This document shows, one piece after another, positions 54,993 through 64,000 of a DNA stretch of 64,000 nucleotides (position 1 is its first letter; every line of letters begins with the position of its first letter). The notes beneath the pieces are model-generated. The model had not been told where the DNA came from, made no database searches, and worked only from the letters and a program-made list of their open reading frames with translations. Source of the DNA: Diphasiastrum complanatum (taxonomy: Eukaryota > Streptophyta > Lycopodiopsida > Lycopodiales > Lycopodiaceae); the NCBI GenBank assembly GCA_029204225.1, contig CM055098.1, positions 47,493,939 to 47,557,938 of the forward strand, given 5' to 3'. Position numbers and translations under genes: made by a program.

Positions 54993-55080
54993 GAAACCTT
55001 GAAAATTGTCATTAAATGGAGTACCTAGGCAAAGATTGGACTTAGGCGAGACCCTCACCAAATCTTCAGAACCTTCAGCG
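54993..55080 (+). repeat. Direct repeat, copy 2
   Basis: Second copy of 54351-54437, ending about 135 bp upstream of a CCAAT/TATA promoter. Confidence 0.8.
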
Positions 55081-55193
55081 AGCCTACACCAGTGATTAGA
55101 AACCTTCACAGAAAATTCTAAAAGCTATTTTCACTGTATTGAATATGCTTGCAAAAATTTGCCCATAATTAAACAGCCAAACTCGAACTTTAT

Positions 55194-55224
55194 CCAATAG
55201 ACCCTCCAAATTTGCCTATAAAAG
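55194..55224 (+). promoter_or_regulatory. CCAAT and TATA boxes inside element K
   Basis: CCAAT at 55194-55198 and TATAAAAG at 55217-55224 lie about 60 bp before the first frame of the downstream region (55280). This is a standard pol II arrangement, and it sits between integrase and the 3' LTR. It could be an internal promoter, or a remnant of another LTR. Confidence 0.5.
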
Positions 55225-58200
55225 GGCCCATTTCGAGTTCATTTCTCACCAGTGCTAGCGAAGCTCTTGCAAATTTTTCTTGCGACTAAACCTTCTAAAA
55301 ACTTCCTACCAGCCTTTTGACACGCTCCCAAATTCTCTGATCGCTTATTCTGCATATCTTATGTATCCTATTATTGTCATCATATCTTCTACTGAATCCG
55401 ACACCTCTGCCATTATTATGCGTGATGTTCCAACCTCAACAGACATCATAACTTTGCCTAGCCCTGGAAGAGTGGTTGAATGGTTAACCATCGCTGAGCC
55501 TTTACTCAAAGCATTGGGAATTCATGCCATATCATTTTCAAGCAAAATCAGTATAGAGTTAATCAATATGGCTTTTGGCACGTGGGATGAGGCCAAAGCC
55601 AAATTTTATATTACCTTTCAAGGAGTAGTGCACAAGGTGCGGTTATCAGAGGCCATCCTTGCTGTCATAAGCATCGTTTCTGGCAATAGGTCTAATCCTT
55701 CTCACAAATAAGCCAATGTTGTAATCAAGCCTTTCATTGGTACCCGAGTAGCCCAGTACCATACCAATGATGGCTATCTCATTGAGGCCATTTGTGATCC
55801 AGTGATTTAGGTAGCCTCACAGCTCTTGAACTACTTTCTGATGGCAGAAAACCTACGAAAGGAGAAGATTTCTTCACAAATTTTCCACCGTTTGGTCATA
55901 TCCTATTATGAGCTCAATAAGGGGATTGGTCTTATGACTAGTACAAAACGGTTTTTGGAAAGTTGAAGAGAGCTATTCAATCCAATACCAAAAAGCAATT
56001 CGTTGCTGGATCTCTTCTCTCATCCTTGGTCGCGTCCTACTTAGACGGGAAGGTGTATGGATTTAAGGCTAATTCCATGTTAGCAACTTATGGACTAAAT
56101 CCTCACGCTAAGCTAGCACTTCACATAGTCATTGTCGGGTCCACAACAAGATTGTTTCACCCACTCGCCTCCCACGGCCCGTCGTCGAACTCAGCCACCA
56201 AGGCTAGTTGCGCAACCACTTCTTGTCGCAACTGGCTTTGAACTACCTATTATCCCATCCTCTGTCACTACCCTCACCTCCGATTCATCGATGATGCCTT
56301 TTGTTACAATTGGCTCTACAGTTCAAGCCACATAATTGCAAGCCACCTCACCCGCCCACACTACAACTATGTCACCAACAACCTAGAAGTTCATGGAAGT
56401 GTTCAATGATTCCAACCCCCTAGACACAAATGAGACATTCATTGTGCCCCAGATCCCTCCGCCATTCAACCCAAATTCTCTTGGAATGAGATTCGATCAG
56501 TTCTTGAATGCTTCACAAGGATTCGATGTTGCCACGCCGCAATATTCATTAGCAGCTCCAACATTAGCTTATCAATTATTAGAGACCTTGCCAATCCAGT
56601 CTGGTGCACGATCCCCATAATTTTTTCAAGCTATTGTGCCAGAGAAATTTGAAGGCGAAGTTAACTTTGAAGAAGAAGATCCGTAGGCCATTCTTCAGGC
56701 CAGATCCACCTAACCTACTGGATCTGATGCAGCACCTACGCTACCTACTGTCAATATTGATTCTAGTGACATCTTAGAAATTCATTCGCACATGGAACAA
56801 TGATCTAGAATATGATAGCGGAAAAGTAGCTTTTGAAAAAAGAATATCCAAACTGGGCTTAGAAAACACATTGATTAGACAAATCCTAATACAACTCAAT
56901 AGGGCTCCAGATCGCCAAGCAGCTCGAAGCAAAGCCGACGTCAGACCTTGAGCAGGCCCAACAACATGAAGATGCGCTTTAAAACTACGTGGGCAAATTA
57001 CAGCCTTGGAAAACACACAAGCTCAAATTGACAAAGCCGTCCAAGAGGTCAAACTGCAAATTCCACTCTTATAGGGGCAATTAGACATGGCTAAATTAGA
57101 AAAAAAAAGAATATTGAAAGAGCTGGATACAATAGTTGAGGAGCAGGACAATCTACATCACACACTTGTAGTAGACGATTAGTCTCTTAGTATGAGATCA
57201 ACTACCTCCTCTATAAAGTGGATACCTACAAGTCCACTTTATCAGATTTTCAAGAGAAGTTTGATGCGTTCAAGGTCGTAACAGAATTTTCCAAGGCCAA
57301 AGAAATCATAAGGGAGTACGAATAGTCAGATGTTGCTGCTCTTCAAGCAACTACTCAGATCTAGATATTGATCATGCCAGCTTTCTCACCGCCACCACAT
57401 GATACTGATCAAGGGCAGGATGATTCAGGTATTGGACTAATTGATGTTGATCCATCTCATGCTGTAGATGCTCAAGAAATTTCACAATCTGAAGCAGGGC
57501 CATCGACGCGTAGTGGATCGGCCAAGAAAATATTTCAACGACCAGTCAACATCGAGGATGAGATTTATAACTTTCTTTAAGAACACCTCATGAATCATCC
57601 AGAGGTGGTTGGGTCATCAAGTTTAAAATATCAGAGATCGAACAGGGAAAAGAATTGGATAAGCTGCCAGCTTCGAGCGAGCAACCCCCTTGGAGGAAGA
57701 TAGTATTTAAAAAAACTCCAGATTCTATCAAGAGTTATATGTGGCGATCTTTATTATGTGTATATGCCACGAAAGAATAACTGGAAAGATTGTGGCATGC
57801 CAATGGATAAAATCACTATAGATACTCCAAATTGGCAATAATCTATCAGATATTTAATTGGAATATTTTTGCGGATTTCCATCATGCGCTTCAAGCCTAT
57901 GCACAAGAATATCTTTTCTCGCTAGATCCCACAGTTAGACAGTCCGCTATATTTGCTAGGGATTTGGATACAATGGCATCCATTTCTATGAGATGGGACG
58001 ACTGTTTACTTGCCCTATCATTTGATCCAAATCTTCTGATGACATCAAACAAAGTCCCTGATAAATTACCATTGGCAAGACTATACTATCATGCGGCGAT
58101 GCTAGGAGGTTCATGGGAGAAAAAATTTGTTACTTGGACCACCTCAAATTGGTTATCATGAGTCAACCAATGTTTTCTTCCACATGATTGAGATTCCAAT

Positions 58201-58330
58201 ATGGCACGACTTGAATTCATGGAAAAAGTGCAACATCACTAAATAAAAGTCAAACGAGAGGCTAATCAGAGCCCGAAGTAATAATCTCGCGAGTTGTCGT
58301 GGGACCGCCACCAATTTTGGTGGGGGATAT

Positions 58331-59104
<774 letters not shown>

Positions 59105-59118
59105 ATTAAATGCTCTTT

Positions 59119-59648
59119 CAAATGGATGTATCTAATGCTTTCTTGTATGGCCATCTTGAGGAAGAGATATACATGGACCAACCCAAAAGCGTCATCCAAC
59201 ATGGACTTGAAGACAAAGTGTGCCTACTCAAAAAAAGCTTGGATGGTTGAAACAAACATCAAGATCATGGCATGCTCGGCTACATTTCTTTCTTATTTCA
59301 CTTGGATTCAATCTAAGTGACTTAGATCATTCTTTGTATTTTAAATTTCATGTTGGTGATGTACTTATACTCTTATTTTATGTACATGACATCATGTTTT
59401 GAGGAAACAATGTAGATTTAATCAACGAGACCAAGATGGCATTGTCTAAGGAGTTCAAAATACAAGATCTAGGAGCCTTGCACTATATTTTGGATATAGA
59501 AGTAGTAAGGGGTCATAATTTTAGTTTCATTTGTCAATCAAAATATGCTACTTCAATTCTCAAAGAGTTTGATATGGATAGGTGCAAAAAGATAGAAACT
59601 CCAATGGAGCACAAGGGAGATAATGAAGATCAGGGACATCACTCACTT
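59119..59648 (+). mobile_element. Ty1/copia fossil L, part 1 (reverse transcriptase)
   Basis: Reverse transcriptase text close to element A: MDVSNAFLYG, LEEEIYMDQP, and a YILDIEV-type block near 59490. It is interrupted at 59648 by the MITE M, and the host sequence resumes in register at 60183. Broken. Confidence 0.8.
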
Positions 59649-60173
59649 AGGTTTTGACATTCTGCGAGTAAATTTTTTTCGAGTTTGCGAGTTTCTTTCT
59701 TGTCATGAGTCAATAAAAAGATAACACACGGTGTGCTATCTTTTTTATGCCACTACTTGAATGTTTATTAATAAGAATGGTGGTTTGGCACATAGTTAAA
59801 ATTTTTGACTAAATCACTTGGCACGCCGGCGTGCCAAGTGATTCACAAAAAAAAAAAACATTGTGCAGCCCACCACCTTAGCACGTCGGCGTGCTATGGT
59901 GGTGGGCTGCACACCAAAAAAAAAAAAATCTGAATCACTTGGCACGTCGACGACGTGCCAATTGATTCAGTCAATTTTTTTTTTCTTTTTGTAGCACAAG
60001 CCCAAAAATGTTTTTTAGCTTCAATTTTTTTTTATTTTGGGATTTCATTATGGGATTTTTAACTATGTGCCAAACCACAATTCTTAATAATAAACATTCA
60101 AGTAGATAGCATACCATGTGCTATCTTTTTATTGATTCATAGCAAGAAAGAAACTCGCAAAATGCCAAGCCCC
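59649..60173. mobile_element. Fold-back MITE M with nested palindromes (525 bp)
   Basis: Plain non-autonomous DNA element. Flanking 9-bp duplication CACTCACTT (59640-59648) and CACTCTCTT (60174-60182), one mismatch. Comparing with copia A (1202-1230) shows host L continues without gain or loss once one copy is removed. Terminal arms of about 150 bp are inverted: GCGAGTTTCTTTCTT near 59683 pairs with the complement near 60145, and TGGTTTGGCACATAGTTAAAA occurs in both arms (near 59781 and, inverted, near 60070). Between them are three GC-rich palindromes: 59812-59843 (32 bp, perfect), 59862-59913 (52 bp, two mismatched pairs) and 59932-59968 (37 bp, one mismatched pair), separated by A runs. 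A 9-bp duplication and long inverted arms fit the Mutator (MULE) group. No transposase frame. Confidence 0.9.
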
Positions 60174-60182
60174 CACTCTCTT

Positions 60183-60560
60183 TAGTAGTCTCATAGGCTC
60201 CTTACTTTGGCTTACCATATCTAGACCAAACATAAGCTATAGTGTCAATAAATTAAAGCCAATATATGCAAAATCCATTGATTTACCATTGGAAACTAGC
60301 CAAAAGGATGCTTAGATACATTTCTAGCACACTCGACTTTGGCATATTATATAGGGGTGATCACATTGATTTCTTTGGTTTTTCGAATTCAAAATCAATA
60401 AGTTCTTATGCAATATTTATTGAAGATGGAGTCATTTCATGGTTCTCAAAGAAGCAAGAAACCATGTCTCTCTCTTAAACCGAGGCCGAGTACAAGACAC
60501 TTACATCCACCACCAAGGAGATCTTGTGGATCAAGAGGCTATTGATGGAGCTTAAGGTGA
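60183..60560 (+). mobile_element. Ty1/copia fossil L, part 2 (RNase H)
   Basis: Continuation of L after the MITE: HWKLAKRMLRYIS, then LDFGILYRGD, FFGFSNS, VISWFSKKQETMSLS and the EAEYK region, close to element A. It ends at about 60560, where LINE N begins. Broken. Confidence 0.8.
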
Positions 60561-60719
60561 TCAAATCGCCTCTTTTCTCTCCCCTCATCAGTTTGGCATC
60601 TCTACTCATGGCGGCTATGAAGCTGTCATTCATGGTTTGCGTGCCACACTTGATCTCCATCCTGACTGGGTCGGGAGCTATGTGCGGCTGTTGGTGGGTT
60701 GGCTTAGCTTATCCCATTT

Positions 60720-61709
60720 GTGCGGTTGTTCTATGCTACTAAGACTCCTCTCTTTTACAGTCACCATGTGCGCTCTGGGGATCTTTCTACTATCCAGTCT
60801 GCAGCAGGTACTCGTCAAGGTGATCCTTTGGGTAGTCCTCTTTTCGCTTTGACTCATTTCTGTGCACTTCGAGCTTCTGCAGAGGCCTTTTCAACTTGCT
60901 TATTTCCTTCGGTTGCTGATGACACTCATATTGTTGGTCCTGCTCCTACGGTGCTCCTCGCATTTCATCATTTCTATGAGTGGCTGGCTTCTCTTGGTTT
61001 GTCTATTCAACCTCGCAAGTGTTCAGTGTGGTCTCCAGCAGGTCTTCCCTCAGACTTTGTTCCTCCTCAAGGTTTCCTTGCTCCTTCGGATGACATTCAC
61101 ATTCTGGGTGTTCCTTTTGGGTTTGCTTCCTTCAGTTCTGCTTTTCTTGGTGAGGCTCTCCAAGAGGATGTTGCTCATTCATATATGCTTCCCCGGTTGG
61201 GCGACACTCAAGTCGCGCTTGGCATCTTGACGTCTTGCTTTATCCAGCGTCCTTTTTATTTGTTGCGGACTTTCCTCCCTACTCAGGACTTTTTGCATCT
61301 TCTATCTTTTTTTGACAACTCTATTATGGATGTTTTTGGTCGCCTTTTGGGCCTGGATTCTTTGGATGGTGTGGAGACCCTTTTAGCTCAAAACCAAACT
61401 CGGTTACCCATTTCTTGTGGAGGTGTGGGTCTTCTCTCTACGGTTTCTTCTGCACTTGTAGCTTTTCTTGAGAGCTGGGCTCTTGTCGCACCTGCTTTGT
61501 CTTCTCGGTTCCTTTCTGGCTTTCGCCCTCTCTTGGCAGATTGCATTGCTCGTGTGGATAACGGTTCTCTGCCTTTCCAGCATCTCCTCATCGTTGTGCG
61601 AGAGCTGCTCCCCCTCTCTGCCCAAGCTTGTCTTTCTCCTTTTGAGCAATTCCTCACTTTCAGTTCAGATCATCTTCAAGAGACCTTATTGGAGCGCGTG
61701 CACAAGTAA
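60720..61709 (+). pseudogene. LINE N reverse transcriptase segment
   Basis: 330-codon open stretch covering the RT palm and thumb. Visible motifs by residue: motif B AGTRQGDPLG 29-38, motif C VADDT 65-69, motif D GLSIQPRKC 93-101, motif E ILGVPFG 128-134, thumb LGILTSCFIQRPFYLLR about 167-183, then a connecting region with ISCGGVGLLS about 231-240. It is part of a larger truncated polyprotein: the upstream frame (about 60563-60720) encodes the preceding RT portion, and the endonuclease follows in another frame. Not a host gene. Confidence 0.8.
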
Positions 61710-61784
61710 ACCCTCTCCAGCATGCTCTCTGAAGCTCCTTTGGCGTTGCATTGAGCTCGGCTTCTTTCTTGTGCGGGTCCAGGT

Positions 61785-62267
61785 GTGGGGGCTTGGCTGG
61801 CAACTCGGCCTGTTATTCCTTCCTTTCGGTTGTCTTCAACCATCTTCACCGCTTCTCTTCGTCTTCGCTTGGGGCTACCCCATCCTTCGGTCTTGGATCT
61901 CTCCAGGTGTGTTTGTGGTCACCCTATTGATGCTCTTGCTATCCACCTCCTTCGTTGTCCTTCTGGGAGTGAGCGCACTGCTACGCATGATGTTGTCAGA
62001 GATGCAGCGATCTCTATAGCCAGAGATGGAGGATTCCATGTCCTCAGAGAGCAGTCTCATGTCCTTCCTTCTACCGTGTCCCACTCTTCCCGCAGGCGTG
62101 TTGACATTGTCCTCTCTCGGGATGGGCTTCGTACTTTGGTAGATGTTGTTGTTGCTGATCCCACACGTGGTGACCTACTGCCTCGCTCTGCCTTCACACC
62201 AGGAGAAGCGGCAGGCGTGGCAGCACAAGAGAAGGAAAAAAAACTACTTCGACAGGCACCCTACTGA
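61785..62267 (+). pseudogene. LINE N CCHC and restriction-like endonuclease segment
   Basis: 160-codon stretch. A Cys/His motif with C42, C44, H54 and C58 is followed by RRVDIVLSRDGLRTLVDVVV, in which D107 and D120 fit the PD-X12-14-D spacing of the RLE fold. A Lys-rich EKEKK then precedes a change of frame in an A run at about 62240, and the family-typical tail continues to 62493. The related open frame before it still reads PGVGAWL, so the domain joins the RT in other copies (inference). Confidence 0.75.
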
Positions 62268-62560
62268 TGCTTTCATTCCCCTGGCAATTGAGACTTACGG
62301 CACCTTGCATCGACGCTTTGAGGATTTTCTTCGCATGTGTTCTCATCAGGCGGCAGAGCGTCAAGGTATTCCTGGTTCTATTCTCGTGGCTTCTTTCAAA
62401 CAACGTGTTTCCATTGCTCTGCAACGTGCTCAGGCCCTATCAATTCTGCAGCGGGCGACGATGGCTGGGTTTGCTACATCTCATCTCCCTTAATTAGCCA
62501 AGTCACCACCTCTATACAACTTATTGAAAGCGATAATCTCTACTCATAGTATGTCGAACA

Positions 62561-63100
62561 CTTCAATATTTTACTAATAATATGCAATTTCAATTTTTAA
62601 GATGTTTTCAAAACTAAAAAGGAAGTTGATATATTATGAGAAGCTTTGCCTTAACCAAGGCATTCAAATCTTTAAAAAAATGAAAGAACAAAAGATTGCA
62701 TTAGAGAAGAACAAAAAAACTCATTTTAATGCTCAAACTCACCTAGGAGTGACACCTCAGCAAACATATACACGTGGTGTTGCTGCTTGAGCCTTCTTTG
62801 TGCTCGTGGAAACTTTGTTGGGGCACAAAAATGTGCGAGCACCAACCCACATGAATCTGAGAGCAGAGGGATCCATCGGCACTCACTAGCAAACATGTAT
62901 TGCTTATGGGATAACTATCCCAAGCTACCCAGGTGACACATTGCTTGTGGGTGCCCTGGCGCACAATTTATCTAAAAAAGATGTTGCCTGCCCAAATTGT
63001 GCGTGCTTCTAAGATAAGAGGCCCTAGATGGAGTGGGCTCCTAAGGGCAAAAGCCGTTACAACAAGAGTCCTGAAAAGGTACAAAGCCCCCTTTGTGTGG
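62561..63100. other. Unassigned stretch between LINE N and host promoter
   Basis: No recognisable domain. A 62-codon Lys-rich frame (62602-62790) has no family I know. The LINE 3' end lies somewhere in 62494-62600. Confidence 0.4.
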
Positions 63101-63120
63101 GTGTGAAACAAACCCAGTAT

Positions 63121-63179
63121 TTAGGGTTTGGAGATGGTTGTCTTTTTGGGCGATGCAGCGGCGCTAGCGTTCATATAAG
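63121..63179 (+). promoter_or_regulatory. Promoter of METTL5-like gene: telo-box and TATA
   Basis: TTAGGGTTT (63121-63129) is a perfect inverted telo-box (AAACCCTAA), the element found upstream of many plant ribosome-biogenesis and translation genes. TATAAG (63174-63179, in TTCATATAAGG) lies 96 bp before the start codon, giving an expected 5' UTR of about 65 nt. The pairing of a telo-box with an rRNA-modifying enzyme is consistent with known regulation. Confidence 0.6.
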
Positions 63180-63269
63180 GAGGAGGAAGACGAAGGAAGC
63201 GCACAATATAGCATTGATCTATTGAGATTTGTGTGAAGGCAGTTCAGAACATATATCATCTCTTCAGCG

Positions 63270-63329
63270 ATGAAGTTGAAGCAGTTAGAAGCCCAGCTGG
63301 GGTATTTGGCCCAGTTTCAATCCCCCAAG
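63270..63329 (+). CDS. METTL5: METTL5-like rRNA adenine N6-methyltransferase, exon 1 (partial gene)
   Basis: ATG at 63270 opens 20 codons beginning MKLKQLE, then LG-L-QF and ending SPK. This matches the N terminus of plant homologues of human METTL5 (family pattern MKLKQLE..LG.L.QF..PK, followed by VELEQYPTGPHIA). The exon ends AAG and is followed by GTACCA, an acceptable 5' splice site, phase 0. METTL5 with its partner TRMT112 makes the single m6A in helix 44 of 18S rRNA, acting on pre-40S particles. The SAM-binding motifs and the NPPF-type catalytic motif lie in later exons outside the window. Exon 2 (expected to start E/VLEQYPT) is not present by 64000, so intron 1 exceeds 670 bp. The short length makes the call dependent on motif match, splice site and promoter together. 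Confidence 0.7.
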
Positions 63330-64000
63330 GTACCACCCTTTTTTTTGGCTTCTTCCAACTGATTTCTCACTTCGTTCGCCTTAAGAGTTGAAGGATATCT
63401 GGTTTTGTAATGGGATGGGAAGGATAGATTTTCAGAATGGTGGGGCAATGCCTGGTTTCGTAGAAGGTCGATCGTCTTCAGTTTAAGATGTTTGGGATTT
63501 GTGAACCTTCTGAATGCACTGAGGCCTGTGTGTGTCCATGTTTTTTTTATCATGCTCTTACTTCTGGATCTGGTTAATTTTTTTTTTTTTTTGATAGATC
63601 CTTGAAGCTTTTAGAATGTGTATTTCAGTCTTGTGTGTATGCATTTTGATTAACAAATATCATGCTCGTAATTCTGGATCTCGTTCATATGCTTGCCAAT
63701 AGAGCATTAAAGCTTTTGGAATACGTGTTTCAGTCTTGTGTGTAGTCATTTTCATTAACAACAGTTCTGGATCTTATTCAAATGCTTGTTGACAGATTAC
63801 TGAAGCTTTTAGAATATGTATTGCAGGCTTGGTGTATCCAGTTTTGATTAACAAATTTCATGCTCTTAGTTCTGGATCTGGTTCAAATGATTGCTGATAT
63901 TAGATTGAAGCTTTAAAGTATGTGTTCCCGTGATTCGCTGCATCTTTGAAACTTTGCTCGAAAGGTTTCGCATGCATGCAAATTTTGCTGGTGAGAATAT
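63330..64000 (+). other. Intron 1 of METTL5-like gene (start)
   Basis: Begins GTACCA and contains T-runs (63341, 63541, 63579) and the minisatellite at 63551-63930. No acceptor followed by the expected EQYPT coding text is seen before the window ends. Confidence 0.6.
63551..63930 (+). repeat. Intronic tandem repeat, about 100-110 bp, four copies
   Basis: Landmarks repeat in order: CATGCTCTTA, TTCTGGATCTGGTT, GAAGCTTTTAGAATATGT, TTTGATTAACAAAT. Copies start near 63551, 63660, 63760 and 63858, with moderate divergence and variable length (the last is cut short). Confidence 0.8.

Larger units (their letters stand above)
53531..58330 (+). mobile_element. Ty3-like fossil K: integrase plus long downstream region, broken
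   Basis: Recognisable at the left: a Ty3 integrase zinc-binding block (about 53600-53750, WWPTFHKDTEKYI, CDICQCAR), the start of the core domain with WGLDYVGSIHP (about 53780), and a charged C-terminal tail (to 54356, ARRKAWHDHRL, GDLVLMYKTK). An A/T-run spacer (54480-54730) follows, then from 55280 to about 58200 degenerate frames. Among these is a block with VVEWLTIAEPLLKAL and WDEAKAKFYITFQG, and a Gln/Lys-rich helical part near 57000. A G-rich purine tract GGTGGGGGATAT precedes the LTR at 58331. Broken with many breaks. That all parts belong to one element is inferred. Confidence 0.6.
60561..62560 (+). mobile_element. LINE N: reverse transcriptase plus CCHC and restriction-like endonuclease, 5'-truncated
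   Basis: Non-LTR retrotransposon remnant. Domains in order: RT fingers/palm start (about 60563-60700, SPHQFGISTHGGYEAVIHGL), RT motif AGTRQGDPLGSPLFAL (60804-60850), catalytic VADDT (60912-60926, DD at 60918), GLSIQPRKC (about 60996-61022), ILGVPFG (about 61101-61121) and thumb region GILTSCFIQRPFYLLR. Then a C-terminal part with CCHC-type CVCGHPIDALAIHLLRC (61908-61958; C-X1-C-X9-H-X3-C) and a restriction-like nuclease core RRRVDIVL...LVDVVVAD, the two Asp 13 residues apart. It ends with LAIETYGTLHRRFEDFLRMC and a stop at 62491. This order (RT, CCHC, RLE) is that of R2/NeSL/HERO-type LINEs, in contrast to plant L1 and RTE, which carry an APE nuclease at the N terminus. At least three reading frames are used (changes near 60720, 61710 and 62240). 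The N-terminal DNA-binding region is missing. No poly-A tail was seen. It is inserted in copia L. Confidence 0.8.

Noticed and set aside
60862-61657. Other-frame and antisense open stretches over LINE N
   Set aside because: They overlap the RT motifs in the supported frame and have no domains of their own.

Overview
This window looks like a slice of a large, AT-rich, repeat-loaded land-plant nuclear genome. The evidence is plant-type Ty1/copia and Ty3 retrotransposons primed by initiator-Met tRNA, a plant telo-box promoter, and a first exon matching plant METTL5-like methyltransferases. A LINE fossil with a restriction-like endonuclease domain would be unusual in a flowering plant, so I lean weakly towards a fern or another non-angiosperm. 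The sequence alone does not settle this.

Layout. 1-11.9 kb: three broken copia copies (A, B, C, + strand) and a Ty3 integrase fragment, joined end to end. 11.9-20.2 kb: an older minus-strand copia (X) whose gag is split by a complete, apparently very young copia (E, 13344-19204, identical LTRs, 5-bp target duplication). An inverted LTR with primer site (D) also sits in X. 20.6-31.1 kb: a broken copia (F) split by a second complete young copia (G, 22043-28473, LTRs differing at one base by eye). 31-34.4 kb: a degraded copia (H) and an LTR-like remnant. 34.4-37.4 kb: a composite satellite with very long CT tracts. 37.4-39.9 kb: mostly unassigned. 39.9-43.7 kb: copia I, with short hairpin-rich LTRs. 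45.7-49.9 kb: a possible LTR (O), then copia J on the minus strand. 49.9-53.5 kb: unassigned. 53.5-59.1 kb: a Ty3-like fossil (K) with a long region and a CCAAT/TATA promoter between integrase and LTR. 59.1-60.6 kb: copia fragment L, split by a 525-bp fold-back MITE (M). 60.6-62.5 kb: a 5'-truncated LINE (N) with reverse transcriptase, a CCHC motif and a restriction-like endonuclease. 63.1-64 kb: the promoter, first exon and first intron of the only convincing host gene, a METTL5-like rRNA methyltransferase that continues beyond the window.

How it fits together. Most of the window is successive retroelement insertions. Nesting gives relative ages: X before E and D, F before G, copia L before M and N. 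A, C, E, G, J and L belong to one copia group and share LTR architecture. LTRs A, C and E share a 14-bp G-box palindrome. Comparing related LTRs also shows that two of the long microsatellites arose inside the pyrimidine-rich leader just downstream of the LTR TATA box.
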